Shown piece by piece: positions 47,703 through 57,777 of a DNA stretch of 64,000 nt. Within the stretch, counting starts at the first letter, position 1. Each line of letters begins with the position of its first letter. The stretch lies in NCBI GenBank assembly GCA_016756695.1, contig CP066701.1, positions 3,244,001 through 3,308,000 on the forward strand, read 5' to 3'. The stretch comes from Heyndrickxia sporothermodurans (lineage in GTDB: Bacteria > Bacillota > Bacilli > Bacillales > Bacillaceae_C). A program made the position numbers and the translations under genes. The notes beneath the pieces are model-generated. The model worked only from the letters and a program-made list of their open reading frames with translations. It was not told the DNA's origin and did not search any database.

Positions 47703-49471
47703 GGTTATGGAAAAGCGTTGTCGGAAAACTCTGGTTAACTATATTAGTATTAGTCTCTTTTGTTTTATTTATTTTGACCATACTATTACTGGAGTTTTTC
47801 GAGAATTATCATGTGCAGCAAATTAAAGATAATCTAACATATACTGCACAAAAAGTAGCAAATATCGTTGAGACTCATGCGGGAGATGATATCGGCAAAG
47901 AACTTGCATTAGAATTTGTTGATAAATCAACAAAAGTAATGATTGCCTATGATAAGGATAACGTTTATTATTCCCCCAATATTCATAAAAACGATAAAAT
48001 ATCACCAATAACCATTTTAGAGGATCCAACATTTACTAGTGTTTATAATAAAGGGCAGACGAAGATTAAAGAATTTTCAGCCCCGAAAAATAAATCTAAT
48101 AATAGGTATGAAAATGTAATTGTGGCATCCGCTCCTTTACATATTCGACAAGGTGAAACTGGAGCAATATTTATTTATCGCTCTTTAGATGTGTTGCAAG
48201 AAACCACTAATCAAACAACGAAATTAATTTTATTAGCGGCAGGTATTGCAATTATTTTAACTACTGGATTTGCTTTCTTTTTATCCACTCGAATTGCTGC
48301 TCCATTAAGAAAAATGCGTGAAGCAGTTTTTGAAATAACAAAAGGAAAATTTGATAAAAAAGTTCCAATTCTTACCCATGACGAAATTGGAGAGCTTGCA
48401 ACTGCCTTTAATCAGATGGGAAAACAATTAAAATTTAATATGAATGCATTAAATCAGGAAAAGGAACAATTATCAAGTATTTTAAGTAGTATGGCCGATG
48501 GGGTACTTACTTTTAATCGTGATGGTACGATATTAATAACGAATCCACCGGCAGAACGATTTCTTCAACAGTGGTATAAGGAACAAGGTGAAAATGGCGA
48601 CTTCTTACCGCCAGAAGATTTGCTTCTCCAAAAAGTGCTTGAAACAGAAATGGAGAAAACAGATGAACTGACAATACAAGGAAGGACGTACGTTGTCATT
48701 GTCGGTCCTTTATATAACCAAGATAGTGTTCGTGGAGCGGTTGCGGTTATACGAGATATGACAGAGGAACGTAAGCTCGATAAACTGAGGGATGATTTCA
48801 TTGCTAATGTGTCACATGAATTGCGGACTCCAATTGCGATGCTTCAAGGATATAGTGAGGCAATCATTGATGATATAGCAGCATCTGAAGATGAGAAGAA
48901 AGAGTTTGCCAAAATTATTTATGATGAAACGTTACGAATTGGAAGATTAGTTAACGAATTATTAGATTTAGCAAGAATGGAAGCCGGCCATATTTCTCTA
49001 TATAGAGATGAAGTCGAGATTAAACCATTTATTGAAAGGGTAACGAATAAATTTTACGGTTTAGCAAGAGAGAAGCATGTTAATTTATCTTGTGAAGTGA
49101 ACTCGACTACTGAATCAGTTTTTATAGATCCGGATAGAATTGAACAGGTTTTAACAAATCTTATTGATAATGCCATTCGTCATACATCATTAAATGGTTA
49201 TGTAAAAGTCAAATTAATTGATCGTACTAACGGAATCGAAATAATGGTAGAGGATAATGGGTCCGGAATTCCCGAAGAAGATCTGCCATTCGTGTTTGAA
49301 CGATTTTATAAAGCGGATAAAGCAAGGACAAGAGGTAAATCCGGAACCGGATTAGGGCTAGCAATTGCGAAAAACATTGTGGAAGCGCATGACGGGAAAA
49401 TCTCCGTTAAAAGCATAGTGGGACAAGGAACGACATTTTCCTTCTTTATACCTAAAAATGTGAAACAATGA
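47699..49471 (+). CDS. resE: Sensor histidine kinase ResE
   Basis: ResE senses oxygen or nitric oxide-linked redox state and phosphorylates ResD. The 590-residue protein has two membrane helices (about 10-32 and 175-197) around an external domain, then HAMP (RIAAPLRKMREAVFEITKGK), PAS (about 255-370), the His box NVSHELRTPIAMLQGY, and the ATPase boxes NLIDNAIRHT, NGSGIPEEDL and GTGLGLAI. It overlaps resD. Confidence 0.95.
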   Translation: MRLWKSVVGKLWLTILVLVSFVLFILTILLLEFFENYHVQQIKDNLTYTAQKVANIVETHAGDDIGKELALEFVDKSTKVMIAYDKDNVYYSPNIHKNDKISPITILEDPTFTSVYNKGQTKIKEFSAPKNKSNNRYENVIVASAPLHIRQGETGAIFIYRSLDVLQETTNQTTKLILLAAGIAIILTTGFAFFLSTRIAAPLRKMREAVFEITKGKFDKKVPILTHDEIGELATAFNQMGKQLKFNMNALNQEKEQLSSILSSMADGVLTFNRDGTILITNPPAERFLQQWYKEQGENGDFLPPEDLLLQKVLETEMEKTDELTIQGRTYVVIVGPLYNQDSVRGAVAVIRDMTEERKLDKLRDDFIANVSHELRTPIAMLQGYSEAIIDDIAASEDEKKEFAKIIYDETLRIGRLVNELLDLARMEAGHISLYRDEVEIKPFIERVTNKFYGLAREKHVNLSCEVNSTTESVFIDPDRIEQVLTNLIDNAIRHTSLNGYVKVKLIDRTNGIEIMVEDNGSGIPEEDLPFVFERFYKADKARTRGKSGTGLGLAIAKNIVEAHDGKISVKSIVGQGTTFSFFIPKNVKQ

Positions 49472-49531
49472 TGATGAATGCTGACGAGAAATCTTGTTTC
49501 ATGAGAAACATTTACTACATAATTGATAGCA

Positions 49532-49558
49532 AAAGCGCAAAATATTGCGCTTTTTTTC
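49532..49558 (+). terminator. Terminator after resE
   Basis: AAAGCGCAA pairs with TTGCGCTTT around AATA, followed by a T-run. Confidence 0.85.
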
Positions 49559-49749
49559 TTTGCTTTTTTGTATAAAATTTCCCAATTAGCATAAAATAAG
49601 TTTTGCTCTAGCAAACTTAATATTGGCATTTTATTCTAGCCTCATTTCAATTGCATTACGTTTTGATTTCAAAAAGTGGGCTAGGTTCTAAAAAAAAACA
49701 AGCAGTCATATTAGTTTTTAGCAAGAGTTTTTATTTGAGGAGGAAAAAT

Positions 49750-50592
49750 ATGCTTGACTTTTTAAAAAGAATACTTATTGTAGCTTTAATGGCAATTTGT
49801 GTAGGTCTAATTCTAATTGGCGGAAGAGCCGAAGCGGCTGAAAATAGTATAAATAAAGAAACAAATGAATGGACTTTCCCAGCAAAAGGTGAAATATCCG
49901 ACGTATTCGATTCGCGTGGTGGTATACATAAAGGTTTGGATATTGCGGGAAAATATAAATCCGGTGTTTATGCAGTTGCAGATGGTAAAGTGGTTCGTTC
50001 TTACTATTCAGGGTCATATGGAAATGTTATTTTTATTCACCACGATAACGGATATGAGACAGTTTATGCCCATTTGAATAAACGAATTGTAAATGAAGGC
50101 CAAAAGGTAAAAAAAGGAGACAAAATCGGTTTGATGGGTAATACCGGGCAATCGACAGGCATACATCTCCACTTTGAAGTACATAAAGGTAAATGGAAAA
50201 TTCATAAGGAAAATGCGATTGATCCTTTTTTAGTATTTGGTAAAGGGGAAATAGGGCAATATGTTTTTGCTTTAAATCATGATCCGTATGGCGTAGTTAA
50301 TGTATCTGGAAAATTAACGGTAAGTGAAACAAAGACAAATAATGCGGCTAGAGCATTTATTGGAAAAAATATAGAAAAACCTAAACAAGTATCGAAATCA
50401 AGACAAGAAAAATATGAAGTAGGCAATAAGTTGAAAAACGAGAAAGTATATGTCGTCAAGTCAGGGGATACATTGAGTAAAATTTCCCGATTCTATCATG
50501 TTTCAATCCAACAACTAAAATCATGGAATGAGTTAGAAAATATTGATCTCATCCATCCAAAACAAAAAATCATAATAAAAGCAAATAAATAA
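49750..50592 (+). CDS. Secreted M23 peptidase with C-terminal LysM
   Basis: The 280-residue precursor has a signal peptide (cut near RAEAAEN). The M23/LytM domain has zinc ligands in HKGLDIAG and HLHFEVHKG, and FIHHDNGYETVYAHLNKR. A LysM domain ends it (YVVKSGDTLSKISRFYHVS). It probably cuts or remodels cell-wall peptides. GAGGAGG precedes the ATG at 49750. It stands alone between resE and the FMN riboswitch; in B. subtilis sigX follows resE, so this is a local difference. No symbol can be given. Confidence 0.87.
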   Translation: MLDFLKRILIVALMAICVGLILIGGRAEAAENSINKETNEWTFPAKGEISDVFDSRGGIHKGLDIAGKYKSGVYAVADGKVVRSYYSGSYGNVIFIHHDNGYETVYAHLNKRIVNEGQKVKKGDKIGLMGNTGQSTGIHLHFEVHKGKWKIHKENAIDPFLVFGKGEIGQYVFALNHDPYGVVNVSGKLTVSETKTNNAARAFIGKNIEKPKQVSKSRQEKYEVGNKLKNEKVYVVKSGDTLSKISRFYHVSIQQLKSWNELENIDLIHPKQKIIIKANK

Positions 50593-50633
50593 CAATGGAA
50601 AGAATATAAAACATTGAAATCAAAACAAATCGC

Positions 50634-50662
50634 TTCACAAAATAATGTATTTAAGATATAAT
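50634..50662 (+). promoter_or_regulatory. Promoter of the FMN riboswitch-ribU transcript
   Basis: TTCACA, 17 nt, TATAAT; it stands 25 nt before the aptamer. Confidence 0.65.
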
Positions 50663-50687
50663 TTACATGTAAAAATAATATGATTCG

Positions 50688-50824
50688 TCTTCGGGGCAGG
50701 GTGAAATTCCCGACCGGCGGTAATGAAGCTTTTTTAACATGCTTATTAGCCCGCGAGCCTAGAAATTTTGGGCAGGATTTGGTGAGATTCCAAAGCCGAC
50801 AGTACAGTCTGGATGGGAGAAGAT
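50688..50824 (+). promoter_or_regulatory. FMN riboswitch (RFN element)
   Basis: The conserved blocks are TCTTCGGGGCAGGGTGAAAT, TCCCGACCGGCGGTAAT, a variable hairpin, AGCCCGCGAGCC, ATTTGGTGAGATTCCAAAGC, CCGACAGT and GGATGGGAGAAGA. When FMN binds, the downstream terminator at 50957-50984 is expected to form and switch off ribU. Confidence 0.97.
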
Positions 50825-50956
50825 GGAGGTGCCGGTATTCATAAATGCAGGCTTGGATAGTTATGTTCAAAATACTTTTGAAGCTGTTCAAAAGTAAAAT
50901 TTGAATTTATTCAAAAATTGCATTTTTGAATATTATTTGAGCATGCCATTAATTCT

Positions 50957-50984
50957 CCCTCAAGGTAATTTCCTTGGGGGTTTA
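50957..50984 (+). terminator. Riboswitch-controlled terminator before ribU
   Basis: CCCTCAAGG pairs with CCTTGGGGG (one G-U pair) and is followed by TTTATTTATT. The 130 nt between the aptamer and this stem hold A/T-rich repeats able to form an antiterminator. Confidence 0.75.
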
Positions 50985-51047
50985 TTTATTGTATGCTTAA
51001 GGCCACTTTCTTCTGACATGAGATGAATCTCAAAAGGAGAGAGAGAG

Positions 51048-51620
51048 TTGAGAAAATTACGTTTAAAGGAATTTGTTGGTGTTGCCATGTTGAGTAGTGT
51101 GGCATATGTTCTAATGTTCATTAAGTTTCCTGTACTGCCAGTCTATTCATATCTAACCGTTGATTTTAGCGATATACCCGCATTAATTGCAGCACTCATT
51201 TTTGGACCTATCGGAGCAATAATAGTTGAAGTGATAAAAAATTTATTAGATTACTTAACCCATATTAGTGATGTAGGAATTCCAATCGGGAATGTAGCTA
51301 ATCTTATCGCTGGACTCTTATTCGTACTTCCAACTTATTTTGTTTACAATCGTATGAAAACAAAAATAGGAATGACATTTGCTCTAATTATCGGAACCAT
51401 TATCATGGCTGTTTTAATGAGTGTGCTCAATTACATCATTATTCTTCCTGCTTACTTAGCATTGTTGCATATTGATGTTGGAAATGTAAAGGATTATATC
51501 GTGGCTGGTATATTGCCATTTAATCTTATAAAAGGGGCATTAGTTACGATCATATTTATGCTTATATTTGCAAAAATGCAAAAGTGGATCAATAAACAAG
51601 CCCAGATTAATAATATATAA
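51048..51620 (+). CDS. ribU: Riboflavin ECF transporter S component RibU
   Basis: RibU binds riboflavin and works with the shared EcfA/A'/T module in the membrane. The 190-residue protein has about six helices, with FVGVAMLSSVAYVLMFIKFP and YLTVDFSDIPALIAALIFGP as the S-component signature. The start is TTG with AAAGGAGAG upstream. The FMN riboswitch confirms the substrate. Confidence 0.93.
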   Translation: MRKLRLKEFVGVAMLSSVAYVLMFIKFPVLPVYSYLTVDFSDIPALIAALIFGPIGAIIVEVIKNLLDYLTHISDVGIPIGNVANLIAGLLFVLPTYFVYNRMKTKIGMTFALIIGTIIMAVLMSVLNYIIILPAYLALLHIDVGNVKDYIVAGILPFNLIKGALVTIIFMLIFAKMQKWINKQAQINNI

Positions 51621-51657
51621 AAAAGAGAGGCTGGGACAAAACCCACCTCTGAGATGA

Positions 51658-51702
51658 AAAAGCCGGTGAATTTTTACGACGAGTAAAATTTCACCGGCTT
51701 TG
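51658..51702. repeat. Left hairpin of the IS1182 element
   Basis: AAAGCCGGTGAAATTTTAC-type arms of about 19 bp close on GACGA. It should block transcription from ribU into the transposase gene. Confidence 0.8.
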
Positions 51703-51783
51703 ATTATTTTTTGAATAAAAATAAGGACCACTTCTGATAAAATTAAGTTACCATACCAAATAAAATCAGAAAGAAGGATCCTT

Positions 51784-53358
51784 ATGTTTAAAAATTATAC
51801 CATGAATCAATTAGTTTTGCCTTTAGATTTAGAAGTAAAGTTACAAAAAAATGATATTGCCTTCCATGTTCATCATTTAGTTGAAAGTATCCCTCATGAA
51901 GCGTTCGAATCATTTCAGAGAAATGATGGCTGTCCTGCCTACCATCCACGCATGATGCTTAAAATTATCTTATGTGCCTACACGCAATCTGTTTTTTCAG
52001 GGCGAAAAATTGAAGCCCTATTAAAAGACAGTATCCGTATGATGTGGCTAGCTCAAGGGCATGAACCAAGCTACCGAACAATCAACCGATTCCGTGTTCA
52101 ACCAGAAGTGAAAAATTTAATTCGCCAATGTTTCGTCCAATTCCGTTGCCAATTAATTGAAGAAAAACTGATCGATCAAGAAGCAATTTTTATCGATGGT
52201 ACAAAGATTGAAGCGAATGCAAATAAATTTACGTTTGTCTGGAAGAAATCGATTGAGAAGTATCATCAAAGTTTAATTGAAAAGTCAAACCAGCTATATG
52301 ATGAGCTTCTTGAGAATGAAATCATACCTGAAATCGAACGTGAAAGCGATGAACAGTTATCATTGGAAGAGCTCGCTCAATTGGTTCAAAAAGTGGATGA
52401 TGTCGTAAACGAGTATGATAAACAAATTGAAGCATCATCGGATGTTCCAGAACGAAAAGCTTTAAGAAATGAACGCAAATATCCGAAAAAAGTGCGTAAA
52501 CAGTTGATTGATTTTATCGTACGAAAACAGAAATACCAACGAGACCTTGAAATCTTTGGTACACGTAATAGCTATTCTAAAACAGATCCAGATGCGACAT
52601 TTATGCGAATGAAAGATGATTATATGAAAAATGGACAATTGAAGGCTGGTTATAATACACAAATCGCAACGGAAGGTCAATATGCGCTTGCCTATGGATT
52701 ATTCTCAAACCCAACAGACACACGTACGTTAATTCCCTTTCTAGATGAGATTGAGCAGGATTATTTCGAGTTACCGGAACACATCGTCACAGATGCAAGT
52801 TATGGTAGTGAAGAAAATTATAATGATATCCTTTTGAACAGAAAACGTGAAGCACTTATTCCTTATACGCTGTATATGAAGGAAAAAAAGAAAACCTACA
52901 AACAAAACCTATTCAATCCAGACAACTGGCCGTACGATGAAGAAACAGATACCTATACATGTCCAAACCAGAAACATCTTACATTTCACGATTATTCTGT
53001 CCGTACTGATCGTACAGGATTCCAACGGAAGTTTAAAATCTACGAGTGCAAAGACTGTTCGGACTGCCCATTCCGTTCCTCCTGTACCAAAGCAAAAGAA
53101 GGCAACAATCGAAAACGAATGGTGAATGAAACATGGGAACAACAAAAAGAATATGTAAGAACGAAGCTTTCAGAAGAGAGAACGGGTGCGATCTATCGAA
53201 AACGCAAAATCGATGTGGAACCAGTTTTTGGATTCTTGAAGGCTAATTTGCGTTTCACACGATTTTCCGTACGAGGAAAATCGAAGGTAGAAAATGAAAT
53301 GGGCTTTGCATTAATGGCAGTGAATTTAAGAAAATACACTGCCCAACAACTAAGGTAA
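51784..53358 (+). CDS. IS1182-family transposase, intact
   Basis: The 524-residue protein has the DUF772 N-terminal domain (YHPRMMLKIILCAYTQSVFS), Asp in AIFIDGTKIEANANKF, Asp in IVTDASYGSEENY, a Cys cluster CKDCSDCPFRSSC, and Glu in RKIDVEPVFGFLKANLRF. AGAAGGA precedes the ATG. It is one of the few unbroken transposases here, so this element may still be active. It is a single copy in the window, which may also be why no frameshift is seen. Confidence 0.92.
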   Translation: MFKNYTMNQLVLPLDLEVKLQKNDIAFHVHHLVESIPHEAFESFQRNDGCPAYHPRMMLKIILCAYTQSVFSGRKIEALLKDSIRMMWLAQGHEPSYRTINRFRVQPEVKNLIRQCFVQFRCQLIEEKLIDQEAIFIDGTKIEANANKFTFVWKKSIEKYHQSLIEKSNQLYDELLENEIIPEIERESDEQLSLEELAQLVQKVDDVVNEYDKQIEASSDVPERKALRNERKYPKKVRKQLIDFIVRKQKYQRDLEIFGTRNSYSKTDPDATFMRMKDDYMKNGQLKAGYNTQIATEGQYALAYGLFSNPTDTRTLIPFLDEIEQDYFELPEHIVTDASYGSEENYNDILLNRKREALIPYTLYMKEKKKTYKQNLFNPDNWPYDEETDTYTCPNQKHLTFHDYSVRTDRTGFQRKFKIYECKDCSDCPFRSSCTKAKEGNNRKRMVNETWEQQKEYVRTKLSEERTGAIYRKRKIDVEPVFGFLKANLRFTRFSVRGKSKVENEMGFALMAVNLRKYTAQQLR

Positions 53359-53382
53359 TAGAAGAATTACACGTAAAAAAAA

Positions 53383-53422
53383 GAAAAAGGTGAATTTGAG
53401 TACACTCAAATTCACCTTTTTC
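53383..53422. repeat. Right hairpin of the IS1182 element
   Basis: AAAAAGGTGAATTTGAGT pairs perfectly with ACTCAAATTCACCTTTTT around AC. It is the mirror of the left hairpin and can act as a terminator on both strands. Confidence 0.85.
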
Positions 53423-53456
53423 ACTATTTGAAGCTAGTTATGTCCCAGCCTCTTTT

Positions 53457-53720
<264 letters not shown>

Positions 53721-53925
53721 CTAATAATCTATATCATTCATTAACCTTTAAAATGACCATTACATCCTTCATTATAATAAAACTCATTACAGTACTTTTC
53801 AATAGATAAGGATTAAAATAAAGTTTTTAATTTTTTATGCGTCTCATTTGTAAGCAATAATATTAACAATAATCAACACTTTCATGATAAAATTAGACAT
53901 AAAAAGACAAAAGGGGTAAAAACAA

Positions 53926-54978
53926 ATGACGTTTTTACAAGCCTTAATATTACTGATGTTAAAAAAATTAAATGGATCACGAACAGTATTTTCGATTTAT
54001 CATTTGTTAAAAGGGAAAAAATCATCTCAAACTATTCAGGATGCTCACTTATTAAGAATCGGACAGTTTTTTCAATTCTTTCCCCCTTTAAAAAGAAGAA
54101 CATTTGATGCTGCCGTTCAAGATCTTAAAATAAAGGGTCTAATTAGAGAAACGGAACTGAATAAATATACTGTAACACCCGATGGAGAAAAAGAACTGAA
54201 CACTTATTTTAACCATCGATCAATTCCACAATATTTTAATGGGTTAAAATACCAAGATATCGCTATCGTTTTCTGGAAGCGACTAAATTTATTAATACAA
54301 GTTTTATCAAATGCTATTTATAATAAAAAAAAGTATTACCCAATTCAAAGTGATGTAGAGGTTCAAAGGTGGGTTAAGTCATTCCTGAAAAGTCAAAAAA
54401 ACGACAAAGAACACCAAGCAAAACAGCTTTATCAGGAATTAACTTCTATCTTTTCTAATAACCCGCCAGAAGATCCTTTGCTTTTTATCATTCGTTTAAC
54501 TGGCCAAAATCAAATTGGAATGACGATGGATCAAGCAGCAGAGCATTTCTACCTAGATAAATATGATTATTGGTTTCGTTTTTTGTTATTAATTCACTAT
54601 ATAATAGATACTTGTATAAATTATAAAAAGCAATATCCGATATTGTATACGTTATTGTCAGATAAATATCGCAATATACCACTTACAAATTCCACATACG
54701 AAACATTTTTATTAATAAACAATGGTTATAATGTCTCTGAAGTTGCAAAGAAAAGAAAGTTAAAGGAAAGTACGATCCAAGACCATATCGTAGAAATTGT
54801 TTTAAACAATTCTGATTTTGATATTTCACCGTACGTGAATAAAGAATTAGAACAAAAAATTATAAACGTTTCCGAGAGAATTTCACCCAAAAAACTGAAA
54901 CCAATTAAGGAAACAGTCGGAGAAGTTACATATTTCCAAATTCGATTAGCTCTCGCAAAACAAGGAGAATGGGAATGA
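53926..54978 (+). CDS. ypbB: YpbB helix-turn-helix protein
   Basis: The 350-residue protein has an N-terminal winged-helix-like part (RRTFDAAVQDLKIKGLIRET) and a C-terminal helix-turn-helix (EVAKKRKLKESTIQDHIVEI) of the kind found in the C-terminal domain of RecQ partners. It overlaps the RecQ-like gene by 10 nt and probably acts with it; the function is not established. Confidence 0.88.
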   Translation: MTFLQALILLMLKKLNGSRTVFSIYHLLKGKKSSQTIQDAHLLRIGQFFQFFPPLKRRTFDAAVQDLKIKGLIRETELNKYTVTPDGEKELNTYFNHRSIPQYFNGLKYQDIAIVFWKRLNLLIQVLSNAIYNKKKYYPIQSDVEVQRWVKSFLKSQKNDKEHQAKQLYQELTSIFSNNPPEDPLLFIIRLTGQNQIGMTMDQAAEHFYLDKYDYWFRFLLLIHYIIDTCINYKKQYPILYTLLSDKYRNIPLTNSTYETFLLINNGYNVSEVAKKRKLKESTIQDHIVEIVLNNSDFDISPYVNKELEQKIINVSERISPKKLKPIKETVGEVTYFQIRLALAKQGEWE

Positions 54979-56432
54979 AAATAAAATTATATGACCATTT
55001 AAATAAACAGTTTGGCTATGATATGTTTCGGATTGGACAAGAAGAGGTCATTACTTCGGTTTTGGAAGGAAAGCATACATTAGCTGTTCTGCCTACCGGA
55101 ACAGGAAAATCATTATGTTATCAACTTCCTGGTTATTTGCTTAAAGGTATTGTTATTATTGTCTCCCCCTTACTTTCACTAATGCAAGATCAAGTTGAAC
55201 AGTTAAAAATAAACGGAGAAAAAAGAGTTACCGCATTAAATTCTTTTTTAGAATCGAAGGAACGAAAACAAATTATTCATTCACTACAAAATTATCGATT
55301 TATATATACTTCTCCTGAAATGTTAACGAATAACGAAATATTACAAAAGCTAAAGCAAATGGAAATTTCGCTTTTTGTCGTAGATGAGGCACATTGTATC
55401 TCGCAATGGGGCCCTGATTTTAGACCGGATTATTTAAATTTGAGTATGATACGTTCCGAGCTGAAAAATCCAACTACCCTTGCATTGACTGCTACAGCTA
55501 CGGAAGATGTTAGAGCCGATATAATAAAACATCTAAATTTAGATAATGTAAATCAATTAATATATTCTGTTGACCGTCCGAATATTGCATTAGTTGTAGA
55601 AGAAACGACCAATTATAATGATAAAGTTAATAAGTTACTACAATTTGTAAAACAACTGCAAAAACCGGGAATCATTTATTTTTCTAGCAAACGGTTAACA
55701 GAAGAAATGGCCGCTTTATTAAGAAATAATGGAATTGCTCAAACGGCTGCCTATCATGGGGGAATGGATAGAGAACAAAGAATATTAATTCAACAACAAT
55801 TTTTACATAATCAATTACAAGTCATTTGTGCAACAAGTGCATTTGGGATGGGTGTTAATAAAGAAAATATTCGGTTTGTTATCCATTTTCATATGCCTTA
55901 TCAACTGGATTCGTATTTGCAAGAGATTGGACGAGCAGGAAGGGACGGTAAAAAAAGTATTGCCGTACTTTTGTATTCACCGGGAGATGAGTTTTTACCA
56001 TTACAAATCTTTGAAAATGAATTGCCGTCGGATGATCAGATTGAACAATTTTTTTTATTAAATAAAAATAGTAATGAGGAGTCGTTACTTAACTTAACAG
56101 AAATACAATTGCGGTTTTTAACCTATTATCAAAAGAAGTATGAGAGGAGTGAAGTGGCAAAACGTGTTAAACGGATCCGGGATTTTCGTATACAGTATAA
56201 ACAAAAAAAACTAAACGAAATGGTAAAATGGGTAAAATCTACGACATGTCGACGCGAAGGTATTTTACGATATTTTCAGGAACAGAAAGTTACGAATGTA
56301 AAAGATTGTTGCGATGTTTGCGGCGTACATATCGAAAATTATCAAACATACATTCCGGAAAATGTTAAAGGTCAAAATGAAAATTGGCAATTATTGTTGA
56401 AGAATTTATTAATAAGAGGCGATGAAAAATGA
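54969..56432 (+). CDS. recS: RecQ-family ATP-dependent DNA helicase (RecS)
   Basis: The 487-residue short RecQ has motif I LPTGTGKSLCYQLP, DEAHCISQWGPDFRPDY (motif II and the aromatic loop), ALTATAT, and motif VI QEIGRAGRDGK. A zinc-binding Cys set follows (CRREGILRYF, CCDVCG). There is no HRDC domain, as in B. subtilis RecS (YpbC). It overlaps ypbB and the next gene. Confidence 0.93.
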   Translation: MGMKIKLYDHLNKQFGYDMFRIGQEEVITSVLEGKHTLAVLPTGTGKSLCYQLPGYLLKGIVIIVSPLLSLMQDQVEQLKINGEKRVTALNSFLESKERKQIIHSLQNYRFIYTSPEMLTNNEILQKLKQMEISLFVVDEAHCISQWGPDFRPDYLNLSMIRSELKNPTTLALTATATEDVRADIIKHLNLDNVNQLIYSVDRPNIALVVEETTNYNDKVNKLLQFVKQLQKPGIIYFSSKRLTEEMAALLRNNGIAQTAAYHGGMDREQRILIQQQFLHNQLQVICATSAFGMGVNKENIRFVIHFHMPYQLDSYLQEIGRAGRDGKKSIAVLLYSPGDEFLPLQIFENELPSDDQIEQFFLLNKNSNEESLLNLTEIQLRFLTYYQKKYERSEVAKRVKRIRDFRIQYKQKKLNEMVKWVKSTTCRREGILRYFQEQKVTNVKDCCDVCGVHIENYQTYIPENVKGQNENWQLLLKNLLIRGDEK

Positions 56433-57016
56433 AAAGAAATAAGCAAGCCGAAATCATTAAACAGTTAACAAAAGAGGAATTATCTTTTCATTTATATATC
56501 ACTCAATTAATCTTAGTAGTAATTGCAATCATTTCGTCCTTCTTTTTATTTAAAAATTTTTCGTCTTTTTTTACTTTATTTCAATTAAATTTATCAATTT
56601 TTACACTTGGGCTAACAAATGGAATTGCTATTGTTGTTTTAGATATTGTTTGTATGAAAATACTTCCCGATCATTTTTACGATGATGGCGGAATTAATGA
56701 AAAAATTTTTAAGAATCGTTCTATTTTAGAAATTGCCTTTATGGCTGCTGTCATTGCAGTTTGTGAAGAGCTTCTATTCAGGGGTGTTATCCAAACACAC
56801 TTTGGTTTCATTATTGCAAGTATAATCTTTGCAATTGTTCACATTCGGTATTGGGGACATTGGTTTTTAATTGTGAATATTTTACTATTAAGTTTTTGGC
56901 TGGGGCTTGTATATGAATGGTCCCAACACAATTTGATGACAACGATTATGATGCATTTTACAATCGATTTTATATTAGGACTAATCATTAAATATAAAAA
57001 TAGAAACATGGAATAA
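56429..57016 (+). CDS. ypbD: CPBP-family intramembrane metalloprotease
   Basis: The 195-residue membrane protein has about five helices and the Abi/CPBP motifs EELLFRGVIQ (EExxxR) and HIRYWGHW, with a final MMHFTIDFILG. Relatives are Rce1-like proteases; the substrate is unknown. It overlaps recS by 4 nt. Confidence 0.87.
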   Translation: MKRNKQAEIIKQLTKEELSFHLYITQLILVVIAIISSFFLFKNFSSFFTLFQLNLSIFTLGLTNGIAIVVLDIVCMKILPDHFYDDGGINEKIFKNRSILEIAFMAAVIAVCEELLFRGVIQTHFGFIIASIIFAIVHIRYWGHWFLIVNILLLSFWLGLVYEWSQHNLMTTIMMHFTIDFILGLIIKYKNRNME

Positions 57017-57035
57017 GGGCTTGGTGGTGAAATAG

Positions 57036-57662
57036 ATGACGACAGATCCTTATCGTGATCAAGTTGAACGATTAAGAAAAAGAATTGATAAAGTTTCCGT
57101 AGAAAATTATTCGGAATCGAAACAGTTGAATGAAAAGTCAACTGAATTGTTACCTTCTAGAAGCGAAGTACAACGACAACGAAATCAATCAAAAAAGAAG
57201 AAAAAAAAGAAATTAAAGTTCCCTTTATTAAGGATATTATTAGTATTTTTTATATTACTGCCGATTGCAAGTTTGTTATTTTATACTGATTTGTTAAAAA
57301 AGTCGCCTTTCCCGAGTTCAAAAGAAACTTCTACTGGTAATGCGTTTTCTTATGAAATAGAAGACTCTAGTACTACTACAGATAAACCCCAGGAAAGTAA
57401 GGATCAGGAACAAGAAGACGCGGATTTAACTGATGAACAAACAATTGATAAAGGGCAAAAAATAGAAAATGGAGAGACACAAAGCAATTCAGAGCAAGAT
57501 TCGAAAATTGTCTATCATACTGTACAAGCGAATGAATCGCTCTACAGCATTGCGATGAAGTATTATCACTCCGAAGAAGGAATCGAAAAAATAAAACAAT
57601 GGAACCACATAACGAATGATGGAATAATGGTAGGACAAGTGTTACAAATTCATTTACCATAG
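57036..57662 (+). CDS. ypbE: YpbE membrane-anchored LysM protein
   Basis: The 208-residue protein has a basic cytoplasmic part (QSKKKKKKKLKFP), one membrane helix (about 65-85), an acidic Ser/Thr/Gln-rich linker and a C-terminal LysM domain (YHTVQANESLYSIAMKYYHS). It probably binds peptidoglycan. It follows ypbD by 19 nt and is ended by a strong terminator. Confidence 0.88.
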   Translation: MTTDPYRDQVERLRKRIDKVSVENYSESKQLNEKSTELLPSRSEVQRQRNQSKKKKKKKLKFPLLRILLVFFILLPIASLLFYTDLLKKSPFPSSKETSTGNAFSYEIEDSSTTTDKPQESKDQEQEDADLTDEQTIDKGQKIENGETQSNSEQDSKIVYHTVQANESLYSIAMKYYHSEEGIEKIKQWNHITNDGIMVGQVLQIHLP

Positions 57663-57671
57663 CGTATACCT

Positions 57672-57715
57672 AGACAGAAAAAAGATAGCATTTTTTTGCT
57701 ATCTTTTTTCTGTCT
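57672..57715. terminator. Terminator after ypbE
   Basis: AGACAGAAAAAAGATAGCA pairs with TGCTATCTTTTTTCTGTCT around a T-loop; it is long and symmetrical and works on both strands. Confidence 0.92.
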
Positions 57716-57777
57716 AAGGATTGATTTTATGACATACATTATGGACTTGCTCATAGAATTTTAATGGGGGGATGGTT

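Larger units (their letters stand above)
51626..53453 (+). mobile_element. IS1182-family element between ribU and fer
   Basis: The ends are AGAGGCTGGGACAAAAC and, inverted, AGAGGCTGGGACATAAC. One transposase gene fills it. No target duplication can be read, because A/T runs flank both ends. It may have landed in a terminator between the convergent ribU and fer genes, a known preference of this family. Confidence 0.88.
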